Below, piece after piece: positions 47,517 through 60,894 of a stretch of DNA of 64,000 nt (position 1 is the stretch's first letter; every line of letters begins with the position of its first letter). Below the pieces are notes generated by a model. It searched no databases. It was not told where the DNA came from and saw only the letters and a list, made by a program, of their open reading frames with translations. The stretch spans positions 1,374,001 through 1,438,000 of the forward strand of contig NZ_CP067124.1 of the NCBI RefSeq assembly GCF_028553725.1, in the 5' to 3' direction. The position numbers and the translations under genes are program-made. The stretch comes from Paracoccus alcaliphilus (GTDB lineage Bacteria; Pseudomonadota; Alphaproteobacteria; Rhodobacterales; Rhodobacteraceae).

Positions 47517-48275
47517 ATGTGGCCAGCCCCCCGCCAGCCCCGGATCCTGACCGCTGCGTTCGCCATGGCTGCGCTGCTGGCGGGCTGTGGCCAGCAGGGA
47601 GACGAGAACCCCCGTCCGCCCGCCAAGCCTGCCGAGGTTTCGGCCAGCGTGGTGTCATCGGGCGGGGCGCCGCTGTCGCGCGCCCGGATCTCGACCAAGA
47701 CCGGCGAGATCCTGATTCTGGAACCTGACGGGTCGGTCTCGACCATGGCGCTGGACAGCGCCGGCGGGCAGAACGCCTTTGCCGTGACCGAGGCCGATCT
47801 GACGGCGCTGAATGCCAATCTGGATCTGAACCTTGCCGGGGTGGCGCTGCCGGCCCGCCGGGTGGGGCCGACGGCGCAGGAACTGGCGATCGAGGCTTTC
47901 GCGGCACGGACCCAACCGGCGCTGCCCGTGTGGCGCGAAGGCACCGAGGTTCAGCCCGAGGATTTCATCGGCACGCGGATCGCGGTCCTGAACGAATCGG
48001 GCGCCGGCGATCTGGTCGAGGTGACAGCAAATCTGCGCCGGGGGGTGGACGCCGATATCGCCTTTGCGTATGCCACCTGCGCGTTGGCAGGATGGGCCAA
48101 GCAGAACGGCGACCGCTATGGCCGCCATATTCGGACCCTGCAGGAAACCCGCAACGGAAAATTGCTGATCGGAGCCGCGTTCACGGTTTCGGAGAAACAG
48201 CCGATGGGGCTGCGGGTGATGGAAACGAACGAGACCTTGCAGGAATGCAAGGCACGCGGCATTCCCGCGGCCTAG
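47517..48275 (+). CDS. Lipoprotein of unknown function between nuoG and nuoH
   Basis: This 252-residue predicted lipoprotein has a signal ending in the lipobox LLAGC (C at about 24), a short P/A-rich linker, then a soluble domain with 'TKTGEILILEPDGSVSTMALD' in parts and three further cysteine-poor regions. It corresponds in position to an unidentified frame of the Paracoccus NDH-1 cluster. I find no domain I can name. The gene begins 5 bp after nuoG and ends 12 bp before nuoH, so it is an integral member of the operon although its product would be in the periplasm. Confidence 0.75.
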   Translation: MWPAPRQPRILTAAFAMAALLAGCGQQGDENPRPPAKPAEVSASVVSSGGAPLSRARISTKTGEILILEPDGSVSTMALDSAGGQNAFAVTEADLTALNANLDLNLAGVALPARRVGPTAQELAIEAFAARTQPALPVWREGTEVQPEDFIGTRIAVLNESGAGDLVEVTANLRRGVDADIAFAYATCALAGWAKQNGDRYGRHIRTLQETRNGKLLIGAAFTVSEKQPMGLRVMETNETLQECKARGIPAA

Positions 48276-48287
48276 GAAGAGGGACGG

Positions 48288-50227
<1,940 letters not shown>

Positions 50228-50231
<4 letters not shown>

Positions 50232-50830
50232 TTACCTTTGCATTCTACCTGTTCGCGATCTCGGTCTGCGTCTCGGGCTTCATGGTCGTGCTGGCGCGCA
50301 ACCCGGTCCATTCGGTGCTGTGGCTGATCCTGTCCTTCGTGTCGGCGGCGGGCCTGTTCGTGCTGGCGGGGGCGGAATTCGTCGCCATGCTGCTGGTCGT
50401 GGTCTATGTCGGCGCGGTGGCGGTGCTGTTCCTGTTCGTCGTGATGATGCTGGATGTCGATTTCGCCAAGCTGAAGGGCGAGCTGGTGCGCTATCTACCG
50501 CTGGCCGGGCTGATCGCCATCGTGCTGCTGGCGCAGCTGGGCATTGCCTTCGGCGTCTGGGAAACCTCGCATCTGGCGGAAAGCCTGCGGACCGCGCCGA
50601 TCTCGGATCAGGTCTATAACACCTCGGCGCTGGGGATGCTGCTGTATGACCGCTATCTGCTGGCCTTCCAGTTGGCGGGGCTGATCCTGCTGGTGGCAAT
50701 GATCGGCGCGATCACCCTGACCATGCGGCACCGCCGCGACATCAAGCGGCAGGACGTGCTGGAGCAGATGTATCGCGATCCCGCCAAGGCGATGGAATTG
50801 CGCAACGTCAAGCCGGGGCAGGGGCTTTGA
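50228..50830 (+). CDS. nuoJ: NADH-quinone oxidoreductase subunit J
   Basis: NuoJ (200 residues) is a five-helix membrane subunit of complex I containing the pi-bulge helix TM3 ('[26 protein letters not shown]', in parts). The start overlaps the previous stop (ATGA). The C-terminal 45 residues are cytoplasmic and basic ('[19 protein letters not shown]'). Length matches Paracoccus Nqo10. A 64-bp gap with a GGAGGGA-type ribosome-binding site leads to nuoK. Confidence 0.96.
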
Positions 50831-50873
50831 GCCGGGCCGACTGAACGCGGCGAACGGAATATTCAACGGGTAA

Positions 50874-51200
<327 letters not shown>

Positions 51201-51206
51201 GGGATC

Positions 51207-53294
51207 ATGGCGCAATTCATCCTCTTTGCCCCGCTGCTGGCGGCGATCATTGCCGGTTTCGGCTGGCGCGTGATCGGCGAGACCGCGGCGCAGTATCTGA
51301 CCACCGGCATCCTGTTCGCGGCGGCGCTGTTCTCGTGGATCATCTTCTTCAGCTTTGACGGTCAGACGCAGCATATCCCGGTGCTGGACTGGGTTGTCGT
51401 CGGCGATCTGCATACCGAATGGGCGATCCGGCTGGACCGGCTGACCGCAATCATGCTGATTGTGGTGACCAGCGTCTCGGCGCTCGTTCACCTCTATTCG
51501 ATGGGCTACATGGCCCATGACGACAATTTCGAGCATCACGAACATTACAAGGCGCGTTTCTTCGCCTATCTGTCCTTCTTCACCTTCGCCATGCTGATGC
51601 TGGTGACGGCGGACAACCTGTTGCAGATGTTCTTCGGCTGGGAGGGCGTGGGTCTGGCCTCTTATCTGCTGATCGGTTTCTATTACAAGAAACCGTCGGC
51701 GGGGGCTGCGGCGATGAAGGCCTTCATCGTCAACCGGGTCGGCGATTTCGGCTTTCTGCTGGGGATGTTCGGCCTGTTCTGGCTGACCGGCGCGCTGCAA
51801 TTCGATGCGATCTTTGCGCAGGTGCCGCAACTGGCCGAGACGCAGCTGCATTTCCTGTGGCGCGAGTGGAACGCGGCGAACCTGCTGGCCTTCCTGCTGT
51901 TCGTGGGCGCGATGGGCAAATCGGCGCAGCTGTTCCTGCATACATGGCTGCCCGACGCGATGGAGGGTCCGACCCCGGTCTCGGCCCTGATCCACGCCGC
52001 GACGATGGTGACGGCGGGGGTGTTCCTTGTCTGCCGCATGTCGCCGCTGTTCGAATTCGCCCCCGACACCAAGGCGTTCATCGTGGTGATCGGCGCCTCG
52101 ACCGCGTTTTTCGCCGCGACCGTGGGTCTGGTGCAGAACGACATCAAGCGCGTCATCGCCTATTCGACCTGTTCGCAGCTTGGCTATATGTTCGTGGCGG
52201 CGGGCGTCGGCGTCTATTCGGTGGCCATGTTCCACCTGTTCACCCATGCCTTCTTCAAGGCGATGCTGTTCCTTGGCGCCGGTTCGGTGATCCATGCGAT
52301 GCATCACGAACAGGACATGCGCAACTATGGCGGTCTGCGCAAGAAGGTGCCGCTGACCTTCTGGGCGATGCTGATCGGCACGCTGGCCATTACCGGCGTC
52401 GGTATTCCGCTGACCCATATCGGTTTCGCGGGCTTCCTGTCCAAGGATGCCGTGATTGAGAGCGCCTATGTCGGCTCGTCCTATGCCTTCTGGCTGCTGG
52501 TGATCGCTGCGCTGATGACCAGCTTCTACAGCTGGCGGCTGATGTTCATGACCTTCTGGGGCAAGCCGCGCGGTGACCATCACGCGCATGAGCACGCCCA
52601 TGAAAGCCCGCCGGTGATGACCATTCCGCTGGGGGTGCTGGCGATTGGTGCGATATTCGCCGGGATGGTGTGGTATGGCAGCTTCTTCGGCGACAACGTG
52701 CAGCGGTTCTTTGCGATCCCCGTGGCCGAGGCGCAGCATGAAGCCGGCGCGGCCGAGGATCACGCGAATGGGGAAGCCGCCGCCGAAGCCGGGGACGACC
52801 ACGATGCCGAAGGCGATCACGGAACCACCGTCGTGACCGAGATCACGCCGGGCGCGATCTACATGCACCCCGACAACCACGTCATGCACGAGGCGCATGG
52901 CGTTCCGGCCTGGGTCAAGCTGTCGCCCTTTGTCGCGATGCTGACCGGGCTGGGGCTGGCATGGCTGATGTATATCCGCTATCCGCGGGCACCGGCGCAA
53001 CTGGCGGCGCAGCAACCCGCGCTGTATCAGTTCCTGCTGAACAAGTGGTATTTCGACGAGATCTATCACGTCGTCTTTGTCCGTCCGGCGCTGTGGCTGG
53101 GCCGCAAGCTGTGGACGGGCGGTGACGGAGCCGTTATCGACGGCGCCATCAACGGGGTGGCCATGGGAATCATCCCGCGCCTGACCCGTTTCGCCGGGCG
53201 GGTGCAGTCGGGCTATCTGTTCCATTACGCCTTCGCGATGGTTCTGGGCATCGTGGGCTTGCTGATCTGGGTGATGATGCGGGGCGCGCACTGA
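51207..53294 (+). CDS. nuoL: NADH-quinone oxidoreductase subunit L
   Basis: NuoL (695 residues) is the distal antiporter-like proton-pumping subunit with the long lateral helix. Landmarks are '[24 protein letters not shown]' (in parts), the lysine helix region '[35 protein letters not shown]' (in parts) and '[27 protein letters not shown]' (in parts). Two soluble loops are unusual in composition: a histidine-rich one (about 457-466, HHAHEHAHE) and an E/A/D/H-rich one (about 510-545). Confidence 0.97.
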   Translation: MAQFILFAPLLAAIIAGFGWRVIGETAAQYLTTGILFAAALFSWIIFFSFDGQTQHIPVLDWVVVGDLHTEWAIRLDRLTAIMLIVVTSVSALVHLYSMGYMAHDDNFEHHEHYKARFFAYLSFFTFAMLMLVTADNLLQMFFGWEGVGLASYLLIGFYYKKPSAGAAAMKAFIVNRVGDFGFLLGMFGLFWLTGALQFDAIFAQVPQLAETQLHFLWREWNAANLLAFLLFVGAMGKSAQLFLHTWLPDAMEGPTPVSALIHAATMVTAGVFLVCRMSPLFEFAPDTKAFIVVIGASTAFFAATVGLVQNDIKRVIAYSTCSQLGYMFVAAGVGVYSVAMFHLFTHAFFKAMLFLGAGSVIHAMHHEQDMRNYGGLRKKVPLTFWAMLIGTLAITGVGIPLTHIGFAGFLSKDAVIESAYVGSSYAFWLLVIAALMTSFYSWRLMFMTFWGKPRGDHHAHEHAHESPPVMTIPLGVLAIGAIFAGMVWYGSFFGDNVQRFFAIPVAEAQHEAGAAEDHANGEAAAEAGDDHDAEGDHGTTVVTEITPGAIYMHPDNHVMHEAHGVPAWVKLSPFVAMLTGLGLAWLMYIRYPRAPAQLAAQQPALYQFLLNKWYFDEIYHVVFVRPALWLGRKLWTGGDGAVIDGAINGVAMGIIPRLTRFAGRVQSGYLFHYAFAMVLGIVGLLIWVMMRGAH

Positions 53295-53295
53295 C

Positions 53296-54852
53296 ATGAC
53301 GAACCTTCTTTCCATCATCACCTTTCTGCCGATCGTCGCAGCGGGGATCCTCGCCATCTTTCTGCGCGGCGAGGATGAGGCCGCGCAGCGCAATGCCAAA
53401 TGGCTGGCGCTGATCGCGACTTCGGCCACCTTCCTGATCTCGCTGTTCCTGCTGGCGGGTTTCGACCCATCCGATACCGGCTTCCAGTTCGTCGAGGATC
53501 ACCCGTGGATCATGGGTCTGCGCTACAAGATGGGCGTGGACGGCATCTCGATCCTGTTCGTGATGCTGACCACCTTCCTGATGCCGCTGACCATCCTGTC
53601 CACATGGGAGGTCAAGGCCCGGGTCAAGGAATACATGATCGCCTTTCTGGTGCTGGAAGGGCTGATGATCGGCGTCTTCACGGCGCTGGACCTGATCCTG
53701 TTCTATCTGTTCTTCGAGGCCGGGCTGATCCCGATGTTCCTGATCATCGGCATCTGGGGCGGGGCGAACCGCATCTATGCGGCGTTCAAGTTCTTTCTCT
53801 ATACCTTCCTCGGTTCGGTGCTGATGCTGATCGCGATGATCGCCATGGCGCGCGTGGCGGGCACAACCGATATTGTCGCGCTGCTGGACCCGGCGCGCAC
53901 CGCCTTCCCGTCCGAGACCTTCCGCCTGCTGGGCCTTACCATCACCGGCGGCATGCAGACGCTGCTGTTTCTGGCCTTCTTTGCCAGTTTCGCGGTCAAG
54001 ATGCCGATGTGGCCGGTCCATACATGGCTGCCCGACGCCCACGTTCAGGCCCCGACCGCCGGTTCGGTCGTGCTGGCCGCCGTGCTGCTGAAGATGGGCG
54101 GCTATGGTTTCCTGCGCTTTTCGATGCCGATGTTCCCGGTCGCGTCCGACCTGTTCCAGCCGCTGGTCTTCTGGATGTCGGCCATCGCCATCGTCTATAC
54201 CTCGCTGGTGGCGCTGGCGCAGTCGGACATGAAAAAGCTGATCGCCTACAGCTCGGTGGCCCATATGGGTTACGTCACCATGGGCATCTTCGCGGCCAAC
54301 CAGCAGGGCGTTGACGGGGCGATCTTCCAGATGCTGTCGCACGGCTTCATCTCGGGCGCGCTGTTTCTGGGCGTCGGCGTGATCTATGACCGCATGCACA
54401 CGCGCGAGATCGAGGCATATGGCGGACTGGTCAACCGGATGCCGGTCTATGCGCTGGTCTTCATGTTCTTCACCATGGCCAATGTCGGGCTGCCGGGCAC
54501 CTCGGGCTTTGTCGGCGAATTCCTGACGCTGCTGGGTGTGTTCAAGGCGAATACCTGGGTGGCCTTCGTCGCCGCGACCGGGGTGATCCTGTCGGCGGGC
54601 TATGCGCTGTGGCTGTATCGCCGGGTGACGCTGGGGGCGCTGATCAAGGAAAGCCTGAAGACCATCACCGACATGACCCCGCGCGAGAAATGGATCTTCG
54701 CGCCGCTGATCGCGATGACGCTGATCCTTGGCGTCTATCCGCGGCTGGTCACCGACATCACCGGCCCCTCGGTCGAGGCCATGCTGGTGAACTTCCACGA
54801 CGCCCTGCCGTCCGAGGCCGAAGGCCTTGCCGCGGCCGACGCCAGCCATTGA
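53296..54852 (+). CDS. nuoM: NADH-quinone oxidoreductase subunit M
   Basis: NuoM (518 residues) is an antiporter-like proton-pumping subunit with 14 predicted helices. Key segments are '[21 protein letters not shown]' (in parts, with the conserved glutamate), '[21 protein letters not shown]' (in parts, with the lysine) and '[13 protein letters not shown]'. It starts one base after the nuoL stop. Length is close to Paracoccus Nqo13. Confidence 0.97.
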   Translation: MTNLLSIITFLPIVAAGILAIFLRGEDEAAQRNAKWLALIATSATFLISLFLLAGFDPSDTGFQFVEDHPWIMGLRYKMGVDGISILFVMLTTFLMPLTILSTWEVKARVKEYMIAFLVLEGLMIGVFTALDLILFYLFFEAGLIPMFLIIGIWGGANRIYAAFKFFLYTFLGSVLMLIAMIAMARVAGTTDIVALLDPARTAFPSETFRLLGLTITGGMQTLLFLAFFASFAVKMPMWPVHTWLPDAHVQAPTAGSVVLAAVLLKMGGYGFLRFSMPMFPVASDLFQPLVFWMSAIAIVYTSLVALAQSDMKKLIAYSSVAHMGYVTMGIFAANQQGVDGAIFQMLSHGFISGALFLGVGVIYDRMHTREIEAYGGLVNRMPVYALVFMFFTMANVGLPGTSGFVGEFLTLLGVFKANTWVAFVAATGVILSAGYALWLYRRVTLGALIKESLKTITDMTPREKWIFAPLIAMTLILGVYPRLVTDITGPSVEAMLVNFHDALPSEAEGLAAADASH

Positions 54853-54862
54853 GGTAAGCAAG

Positions 54863-56341
54863 ATGACCGCGCTCGATTTCTCGACAATCCTGCCCGAGCT
54901 TTTGCTGGCCATCTATGCGCTGGTGGCGCTGATGGCGGGGGCTTATCTGGGCAAGGATGCCATCGCCCGGCAGATCCTGTGGGTCACTGTGGCGGTGCTG
55001 CTGTTGCTGGCCGTCAACCTGGGGCTGACCGACCGGCCGGAGGGCGTGGCCTTCTTCGGCATGTTCATCGATGACGCCTTCGCCCGCTTTGCCAAGGTCA
55101 CCGTGCTGATCGCCGCCGCCGCCGTTCTGGCGATGAGCGCCGATTACATGCACCGGACCAAATTCCTGCGGTTCGAGTTTCCGATCCTGATTGTTCTGGC
55201 CATCATCGGTATGATGATCATGGTGTCGGCGGGCGATCTGCTCAGCCTCTATATGGGGTTGGAACTGCAATCGCTGGCGCTGTATGTCGTGGCCGCCATG
55301 CGCCGTGACAGCGTGAAATCGTCCGAAGCGGGGCTTAAATATTTCGTTCTGGGCGCCTTCAGCTCGGGGATCCTGCTTTACGGTGCCTCGCTGGTTTACG
55401 GTTTCTCCGGCACGACCAGCTTTGCGGGCATCATCACCACCATCGCGTCGGATCAGATGTCGCTGGGGGTGCTGTTCGGCATGGTCTTCCTGATGGTCGG
55501 TCTGGCCTTCAAGGTCTCTGCCGTGCCGTTCCATATGTGGACGCCCGATGTCTATGAGGGCGCGCCGACGCCGGTCGCCGCCTTCTTTGCCACCGCGCCC
55601 AAGGTCGCCGCGATGGCGCTGATCGCGCGGCTGCTGTTCGAGGCTTTCGGCACCGTGCCGGGCGACTGGGGGCAGATCATCGCGGCGCTGGCGGTGATGT
55701 CGATGTTCCTCGGCTCCATCGCCGGGATCGGGCAGCGCGACATCAAGCGGCTGATGGCCTATTCCTCGATCGCGCATATGGGGTTTGCGCTGGTCGGGCT
55801 GGCGGCGGGAACGGCCTATGGCGTGCAGACCATGCTGCTTTACATGGCCATCTATGCGGTGATGAACGTGGGCACCTTCGCCTTCATCCTGTCGCTGGAG
55901 CGTGAGGGCCGTCCGGTCACCGATCTGGCCAGTTTGAACCAGTTGGGCAAGGCGGAACCGTTGAAGGCGCTGGCCGTGCTGCTGCTGATGTTCAGCCTTG
56001 CCGGGGTGCCGCCGCTTCTGGGCTTCTTCGCCAAGTTCGGCGTGCTGGCGGCGGCGGTCGATGCGGGCATGGCGTGGCTGGCGGTGGCGGGCGTTATCGC
56101 CTCGGTCATCGGCGCGTTCTATTACCTGCGCATCGTCTATTACATGTATTTCGGCGAGGAAGCCGAAGGCGTGTCCTGTCGCATGGGTGCGGTGCAGCTG
56201 ACCGCGCTGCTGGTGCCCGCGCTGGTGCTGATCCTTGGCGCGATCACCATGCTGGGGGTCGAGGACGCGGCTGCGCTGGCCGCGCAATCGCTGGTGGGCG
56301 GAGAGGTCGCCGCCGTGGTCGAGCCTGCGCTGGGTGGCTGA
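54863..56341 (+). CDS. nuoN: NADH-quinone oxidoreductase subunit N
   Basis: NuoN (492 residues from ATG 54863) is the third antiporter-like membrane subunit. Motifs are '[19 protein letters not shown]', '[29 protein letters not shown]' (in parts) and '[13 protein letters not shown]'. The start follows GAGGTAAGCAAG; a longer frame upstream overlaps nuoM. It ends the structural genes of complex I, and its stop lies inside birA (8-bp overlap). Confidence 0.96.
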   Translation: MTALDFSTILPELLLAIYALVALMAGAYLGKDAIARQILWVTVAVLLLLAVNLGLTDRPEGVAFFGMFIDDAFARFAKVTVLIAAAAVLAMSADYMHRTKFLRFEFPILIVLAIIGMMIMVSAGDLLSLYMGLELQSLALYVVAAMRRDSVKSSEAGLKYFVLGAFSSGILLYGASLVYGFSGTTSFAGIITTIASDQMSLGVLFGMVFLMVGLAFKVSAVPFHMWTPDVYEGAPTPVAAFFATAPKVAAMALIARLLFEAFGTVPGDWGQIIAALAVMSMFLGSIAGIGQRDIKRLMAYSSIAHMGFALVGLAAGTAYGVQTMLLYMAIYAVMNVGTFAFILSLEREGRPVTDLASLNQLGKAEPLKALAVLLLMFSLAGVPPLLGFFAKFGVLAAAVDAGMAWLAVAGVIASVIGAFYYLRIVYYMYFGEEAEGVSCRMGAVQLTALLVPALVLILGAITMLGVEDAAALAAQSLVGGEVAAVVEPALGG

Positions 56342-57107
56342 GCCATCGCGGCACATCTGGCCCGAGGGTGTGGCCAGACATATCCTCGAACGGGTGGACA
56401 GCACCAATGCCGAAGCGATGCGGCTGGCCCCCACGCTTGGCGGGCCGGCATGGATTCTGGCGCGGCGGCAAGTGGCCGGTCGCGGCCGGCGGGGGCGGGC
56501 ATGGGCCGACCCGCCGGGGAACTTCGCCGCCACGCTGGTGATGCGCCCCGAGGGCGGGCCGGGCGATGCGGCGCGGCTGTCCTTTGTGGCGGCGCTGGCG
56601 CTTTATGATGCGCTTGGCGGGCTGATCGGCCCGCATGGACGGCTGGCGCTGAAATGGCCCAATGACGTGTTGCTGAATGGCGGCAAGCTGTCGGGTATTC
56701 TTCTGGAAAGCAGCGGCACCGGGCCGGGCGTTCACGCGCTGGCCATCGGGGTCGGCGTCAATCTGGCCGCCGCCCCCGACAATGCCGTGGTGGAAGGCGG
56801 CGCGCTGCGCCCCGTCAGCCTGAAGGACGAGACCGGTCTGACCATCCTGCCCGAGGAATTGCTGGACGCGCTGGCCCCCGCCTTCGACCATTGGCAGCGC
56901 CAGCAGCGCGATTTCGGCTTTGCCACGATCCGCAATGCCTGGCTGGCCCGCGCCGCCCGACTGGGCGAAACCATCATCGCCCGCACCGGCCAGTCCGAAA
57001 CCGAGGGGCGTTTCGACGGCATCGACGATTCCGGCGCGTTGATGTTGACCACATCACGGGGCAGGGTGCTGATCCCCGCCGCCGACATCTATTTCCGCGA
57101 GGGCTGA
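56334..57107 (+). CDS. birA: Biotin--[acetyl-CoA-carboxylase] ligase, monofunctional
   Basis: This biotin protein ligase of 257 residues activates biotin to biotinyl-AMP and attaches it to carboxylases. A GTG start at 56334 is chosen because it overlaps the end of nuoN and is the only start giving the full N-terminal part of the domain. The biotinyl-AMP loop is 'GRGRRGRAW' and the active-site lysine region is '[18 protein letters not shown]'. The N-terminal DNA-binding domain of E. coli BirA is absent, so it cannot act as a repressor in the same way. The nuoN-birA link is also known from Paracoccus (URF6). Pyruvate carboxylase in this window is a likely substrate. Confidence 0.94.
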   Translation: MAEPSRHIWPEGVARHILERVDSTNAEAMRLAPTLGGPAWILARRQVAGRGRRGRAWADPPGNFAATLVMRPEGGPGDAARLSFVAALALYDALGGLIGPHGRLALKWPNDVLLNGGKLSGILLESSGTGPGVHALAIGVGVNLAAAPDNAVVEGGALRPVSLKDETGLTILPEELLDALAPAFDHWQRQQRDFGFATIRNAWLARAARLGETIIARTGQSETEGRFDGIDDSGALMLTTSRGRVLIPAADIYFREG

Positions 57108-57108
57108 G

Positions 57109-57888
57109 ATGCTGCTCTGTATCGATACCGGCAATACGAACACGATCTTTTCCGTCTGGGACGGCGAGAAGTTTCTGGCCCATTGGCGGATCAGCACCAA
57201 TCACCGCCGCACGGCGGACGAATATTTCGTCTGGCTGACGACGCTGATCGAGGCGCAGAAGCTGGACCTGCAAATCAACGCCTGCATCATCAGCGCCACC
57301 GCGCCGCGCGTCGTGTTCAACCTGCGGGTACTGTGCAACCGCTATTTCGACACGCGCCCGCTGGTGGTGGGGCGGCCCGACTGCCTGCTGCCGGTGGCGC
57401 CGCGGGTGGATTTCGGCACCACGGTCGGGCCTGACCGGCTGGTGAATACGGTGGCCTCGTTCGACCGGCATGGCGGCGACCTGATCGTGGTCGATTTCGG
57501 CACCGCGACGACCTTTGACGTGGTCGATGCGGATGGGGCGTATATCGGGGGGGTGATCTCGCCGGGGGTGAACCTGTCGCTGGAGGCGTTGCATATGGGT
57601 GCCGCCAGCCTGCCGCATGTCGATGTGACCTTGCCACAGATGGTGATTGGCACCAATACGGTCGCCTGTATCCAGTCGGGCATCTTCTGGGGCTATATCG
57701 GGCTGGTCGAAGGCATTGTGAACAAGATCCGGGACGAACATGGCAAAACCATGAAGGTGGTGGCCACCGGAGGGCTTGCGCCGCTGTTCGATCAGGGATT
57801 TGATCTTTTCGACGCAATCGAGGACGACCTGACGGTGCACGGCCTGCGATTGATACATGATTTTAACAAGGAGATGGGCAATGGCTGA
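57109..57888 (+). CDS. coaX: Type III pantothenate kinase
   Basis: CoaX (259 residues) phosphorylates pantothenate at the start of CoA synthesis. The phosphate-binding motif 'CIDTGNTNTIFSVW' at the N-terminus, 'GPDRLVNTVA' and 'VDFGTATTFDVVDADGAYIGGVISPG' (in parts) are characteristic. It begins one base after birA and its 3' end overlaps the rnj start by 8 bp, so birA, coaX and rnj form one transcription unit that may be a tail of nuo. Confidence 0.96.
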   Translation: MLLCIDTGNTNTIFSVWDGEKFLAHWRISTNHRRTADEYFVWLTTLIEAQKLDLQINACIISATAPRVVFNLRVLCNRYFDTRPLVVGRPDCLLPVAPRVDFGTTVGPDRLVNTVASFDRHGGDLIVVDFGTATTFDVVDADGAYIGGVISPGVNLSLEALHMGAASLPHVDVTLPQMVIGTNTVACIQSGIFWGYIGLVEGIVNKIRDEHGKTMKVVATGGLAPLFDQGFDLFDAIEDDLTVHGLRLIHDFNKEMGNG

Positions 57889-59557
57889 GCGCCTGATCTA
57901 TCTGCCGCTTGGCGGCGCGGGCGAAATCGGCATGAACGCCTATGTCTATGGATATGGCGCGCCGGGCAAGGAAAGGCTGATCCTGATCGATCTGGGGGTG
58001 ACCTTCGGCGACATGGACGGCACTCCCGGCATCGATCTGATCATGCCGGACATGACGTGGCTGGAAAAGAACCGCGACCGGCTGGAGGCGATCTTCATCA
58101 CCCACGGGCATGAGGATCATCTGGGCGCCCTGGGCCATCTGTGGCAGCGTCTGGGCGTGCCGATCTATGCCCGCCAGTTCACCGGCGCGCTGGTGCGACT
58201 GAAGCTGGAGGAAATGGGCCATCCCGGCAATACGGTGAACATCACCGGCGCCCGCCCCGAGGTGACCCGGATCGGGCCGTTCACGGTGCAATTCGTGCCG
58301 GTCAGTCACTCGATCCCCGAAAGCGCGGCGCTGATCATCGACACGCCTGCGGGCCGCATCCTGCATACCGGCGATTTCAAGCTGGACGGCACGCCGGTCG
58401 TGGGTGACCCCTTCGACCCCGAGATGTGGCACGAGATCGCCAATGAGGGGCGCGGCGTCAAGGTTCTGGCCTGCGACTCGACCAATATCTTCACGCCCCA
58501 TCCGGGCCGGTCCGAGGCGCTGCTGGCCGATCCGATCCGCGAATGGGTGCTGTCGCAGCCCAATCTGGTCGTCGCCACCACGTTTGCCAGCAATATCGCG
58601 CGGCTGAAGACGCTGGCCGAGGCCGCCATTGCCGCGGGCCGCAAGGTCTGCCTGCTGGGCCGGGCGATGCGGCGGATGGTTTCGGTCGGGATGGAAACCG
58701 GGGTGCTGACCGATTTCCCCGACACGATCAGCCCCGAAGAGGCCACGAACCTGCCGCGCAATCAGGTGATGCTGATCGTCACCGGATCGCAGGGCGAACG
58801 CCGCGCCGCCAGTGCGCAATTGTCGCGCGGCCGCTATCTGGGGTTGCAGTTGAAAGAGGGCGACAGCTTTCTGTTCAGTTCCCGCACCATTCCCGGCAAT
58901 GAACGCGGCGTCAGCCGCATCATGAACGCGCTGAGCGAGCTGGGGGTCGAGGTCTATGACGCCGATGACGGGTTCTATCACGTCTCGGGCCATGCCAACC
59001 GCCCCGATATCGAGGCGCTGCATGATCTGCTGAAGCCGCGCATCGTCATTCCCATGCATGGCGAGCATCTGCATCTGCGCGAGCATGTGCAGCTGGCCCG
59101 TGCCAAGGGGCTGGCAGCCGAAATCGCGGTTAACGGCAATGTGCTGGACCTGACCGGCGATGCGCCGAAGATCGTGGATCAGGTCGAGACCGGCCGGGTC
59201 TATCTGGATGGCACGGTGCTGATCGGCGCGATGGACGGGATCGTGCGCGACCGCATCCGCATGGCGCTGAACGGTCATGCGCTGGTCAGCGTGATCGTGG
59301 ACGAGGAAGACAACGCGCTGCCCGATGCCTGGGTCGAGCTGATGGGCCTGTCCGACCGCACCCGTGGCGGCGCCGATCTGGCGGGGCATATCGAGGGCGA
59401 ACTGGCCGAATTCCTTGAAGGGGCCGATGCCAGAACCGTCGGCAATGATGCCAAGCTGGACGAGGCGCTGCGCCGGATCACCCGTCAGGTCTCGATGGAA
59501 GAGATCGGCAAGAAGCCAGAAGTGACCGTCATCATCAGCCGGTTGATGGCGGATTGA
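57881..59557 (+). CDS. rnj: Ribonuclease J
   Basis: RNase J (558 residues from ATG 57881, after AAGGAG) is a metallo-beta-lactamase/beta-CASP exo- and endoribonuclease. The catalytic motif 'ITHGHEDHLGALGHLW' and further metal ligands in 'PVSHSIPES' and 'LHTGDFKLD' are present. The beta-CASP segment ('LGRAMRRMV', 'VTGSQGE') and the C-terminal histidine motif ('MHGEHLHLREHVQLA') follow. Alphaproteobacteria often have both RNase J and RNase E, as seen here. Confidence 0.95.
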   Translation: MAERLIYLPLGGAGEIGMNAYVYGYGAPGKERLILIDLGVTFGDMDGTPGIDLIMPDMTWLEKNRDRLEAIFITHGHEDHLGALGHLWQRLGVPIYARQFTGALVRLKLEEMGHPGNTVNITGARPEVTRIGPFTVQFVPVSHSIPESAALIIDTPAGRILHTGDFKLDGTPVVGDPFDPEMWHEIANEGRGVKVLACDSTNIFTPHPGRSEALLADPIREWVLSQPNLVVATTFASNIARLKTLAEAAIAAGRKVCLLGRAMRRMVSVGMETGVLTDFPDTISPEEATNLPRNQVMLIVTGSQGERRAASAQLSRGRYLGLQLKEGDSFLFSSRTIPGNERGVSRIMNALSELGVEVYDADDGFYHVSGHANRPDIEALHDLLKPRIVIPMHGEHLHLREHVQLARAKGLAAEIAVNGNVLDLTGDAPKIVDQVETGRVYLDGTVLIGAMDGIVRDRIRMALNGHALVSVIVDEEDNALPDAWVELMGLSDRTRGGADLAGHIEGELAEFLEGADARTVGNDAKLDEALRRITRQVSMEEIGKKPEVTVIISRLMAD

Positions 59558-59560
59558 GGT

Positions 59561-59610
59561 TGCGGGGGCAAAGCCGGGGGCCAGCCCCCCGGCCCCCCGG
59601 GATATTTGAG
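59561..59610 (+). repeat. Intergenic palindromic element with CCCCCCGGGATATTT core (copy 3)
   Basis: CCGGGGG-CCAG-CCCCCCGG (59574-59592) can form a hairpin, followed by CCCCCCGGGATATTTGAGCAC (about 59593-59613). The core is shared with 22641-22660 (reverse strand) and, with changes, 31373-31390. It lies directly after rnj and probably serves as its terminator. The rest of the 131-bp gap to trmB shows nothing else I can name. Confidence 0.6.
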
Positions 59611-59688
59611 CACCAGTGATATGGAGGCGGCGCGAATTTCGGTCAGCGATCTTGACCCGGAGGCGGGGTTGCGGCACATCCCCGCGCC

Positions 59689-60417
59689 ATGAGTGACACG
59701 CCGAAATCCGCTTTCGATCCGAATCCGCCGCGCCGCAACTTTTATGGGCGGCGACATGGCAAGACCCTGCGCCAGAGCCAGAAGGGCTATCTGTCCGAGG
59801 ATCTGGGCGATCTGCGTCCGCGTGGCATCACCTTGCAGGACAATCCCGACCGCAAGCCCGTCGATCCGGCCGGTTTCTTTGGCGACGACCGCCCGATCTG
59901 GCTGGAGATCGGCTTTGGCGGGGGCGAGCATATGGTGCATATGGCCGCCCGCTATCCTCAGATCGGCATGATCGGTTGCGAGCCTTTCATCAATGGCGTC
60001 GCCATGCTGCTGGGCAAGATCCGTGCGGCGGGGGTCGGCAATGTCAGCGTTCATCCGGGCGATGCGCGTGATCTGATGGATGTGTTGCCGGACGCCTCGA
60101 TCAGTCGCGCCTTTCTGAACTATCCCGATCCCTGGCCCAAGGCGCGCCATCACCGGCGCCGTTTTGTCACGCCCGAGCATCTGGTTCCGCTGGCCCGCGT
60201 CATGCGGCCGGGGGCGCAGTTCCGGGTTGCGACCGATATTCCCGATTATGTGCGCCAGACACTGGAAGAGGTGCCGCCAGCCGGTTTCGATCTGGTGTCC
60301 GAGGGGTCGCAGCCCTGGGATGACTGGTTGTCCACCCGCTATGAGCAGAAGGCGCTGCGCGAGGGGCGGGTGCCGCATTATGTCACCTTCCGCCGTCAGG
60401 GCGGGGAAACCGGGTGA
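59689..60417 (+). CDS. trmB: tRNA (guanine(46)-N7)-methyltransferase
   Basis: TrmB (242 residues) methylates G46 in the variable loop of tRNAs using S-adenosylmethionine. The SAM-binding motif is 'LEIGFGGGEHMVHMA' and the acidic/aromatic motif is 'NYPDPWPKARHHRRRFV'. The start (MSDTPKSAF) lies in a G-rich region with a weak ribosome-binding site. It is a separate transcription unit from rnj, divided by a palindromic element. Confidence 0.96.
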   Translation: MSDTPKSAFDPNPPRRNFYGRRHGKTLRQSQKGYLSEDLGDLRPRGITLQDNPDRKPVDPAGFFGDDRPIWLEIGFGGGEHMVHMAARYPQIGMIGCEPFINGVAMLLGKIRAAGVGNVSVHPGDARDLMDVLPDASISRAFLNYPDPWPKARHHRRRFVTPEHLVPLARVMRPGAQFRVATDIPDYVRQTLEEVPPAGFDLVSEGSQPWDDWLSTRYEQKALREGRVPHYVTFRRQGGETG

Positions 60418-60894
60418 TTTTACGCCATGGCGCGGCATCGGGCATTGGTGCCGCAAGGCATCCCATATGCGGCGTCGTCTTGCCGTTCGGTTTTTCGGCA
60501 TTGAAATTTACCTGATATAACCTCTATGTTGCATTCATGCGCCTTGCGGCCCGCAACGATGGGTTGAATGCGCCGACAGTTTCGCAGCGCGGCACCTCTG
60601 ATCCCGACCGGATGGCGGGCAGTAAGCGTCACGCGGGAAAACGCGTCCGGGCAGCGACTTTCGCGCCAGGACGGTGACAGACAGTGACCCGGTTGGTTCG
60701 TGCCGCCGGGTATTTCGAAGGAACAGACGCGATGACGCGCGTGCAGGATGGATCAGAGAGCGGCAGGCGGGTGATGAACCCGGTCCCGGCCTGTTCTGTC
60801 CTTGCCGCGATGCCCGTGTCCTTATCATACCGCAGCCGGAATCCGGGGGAACCGATGGTTCCACCCGGTTTCCGCCTGCGCGAAAGACATAAAA
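60418..60894 (+). other. Long non-coding stretch, probable rne leader with promoter
   Basis: This 477-bp gap between trmB and rne holds no convincing gene. Near 60500-60525 it is unusually AT-rich (TTGAAATTTACCTGATATAACC), which gives a possible -10 TATAAC at 60516-60521 and a transcription start near 60528. That would leave an rne leader of about 365 nt. RNase E in other bacteria autoregulates through a long 5' leader; the same is inferred here from length only. Confidence 0.4.
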
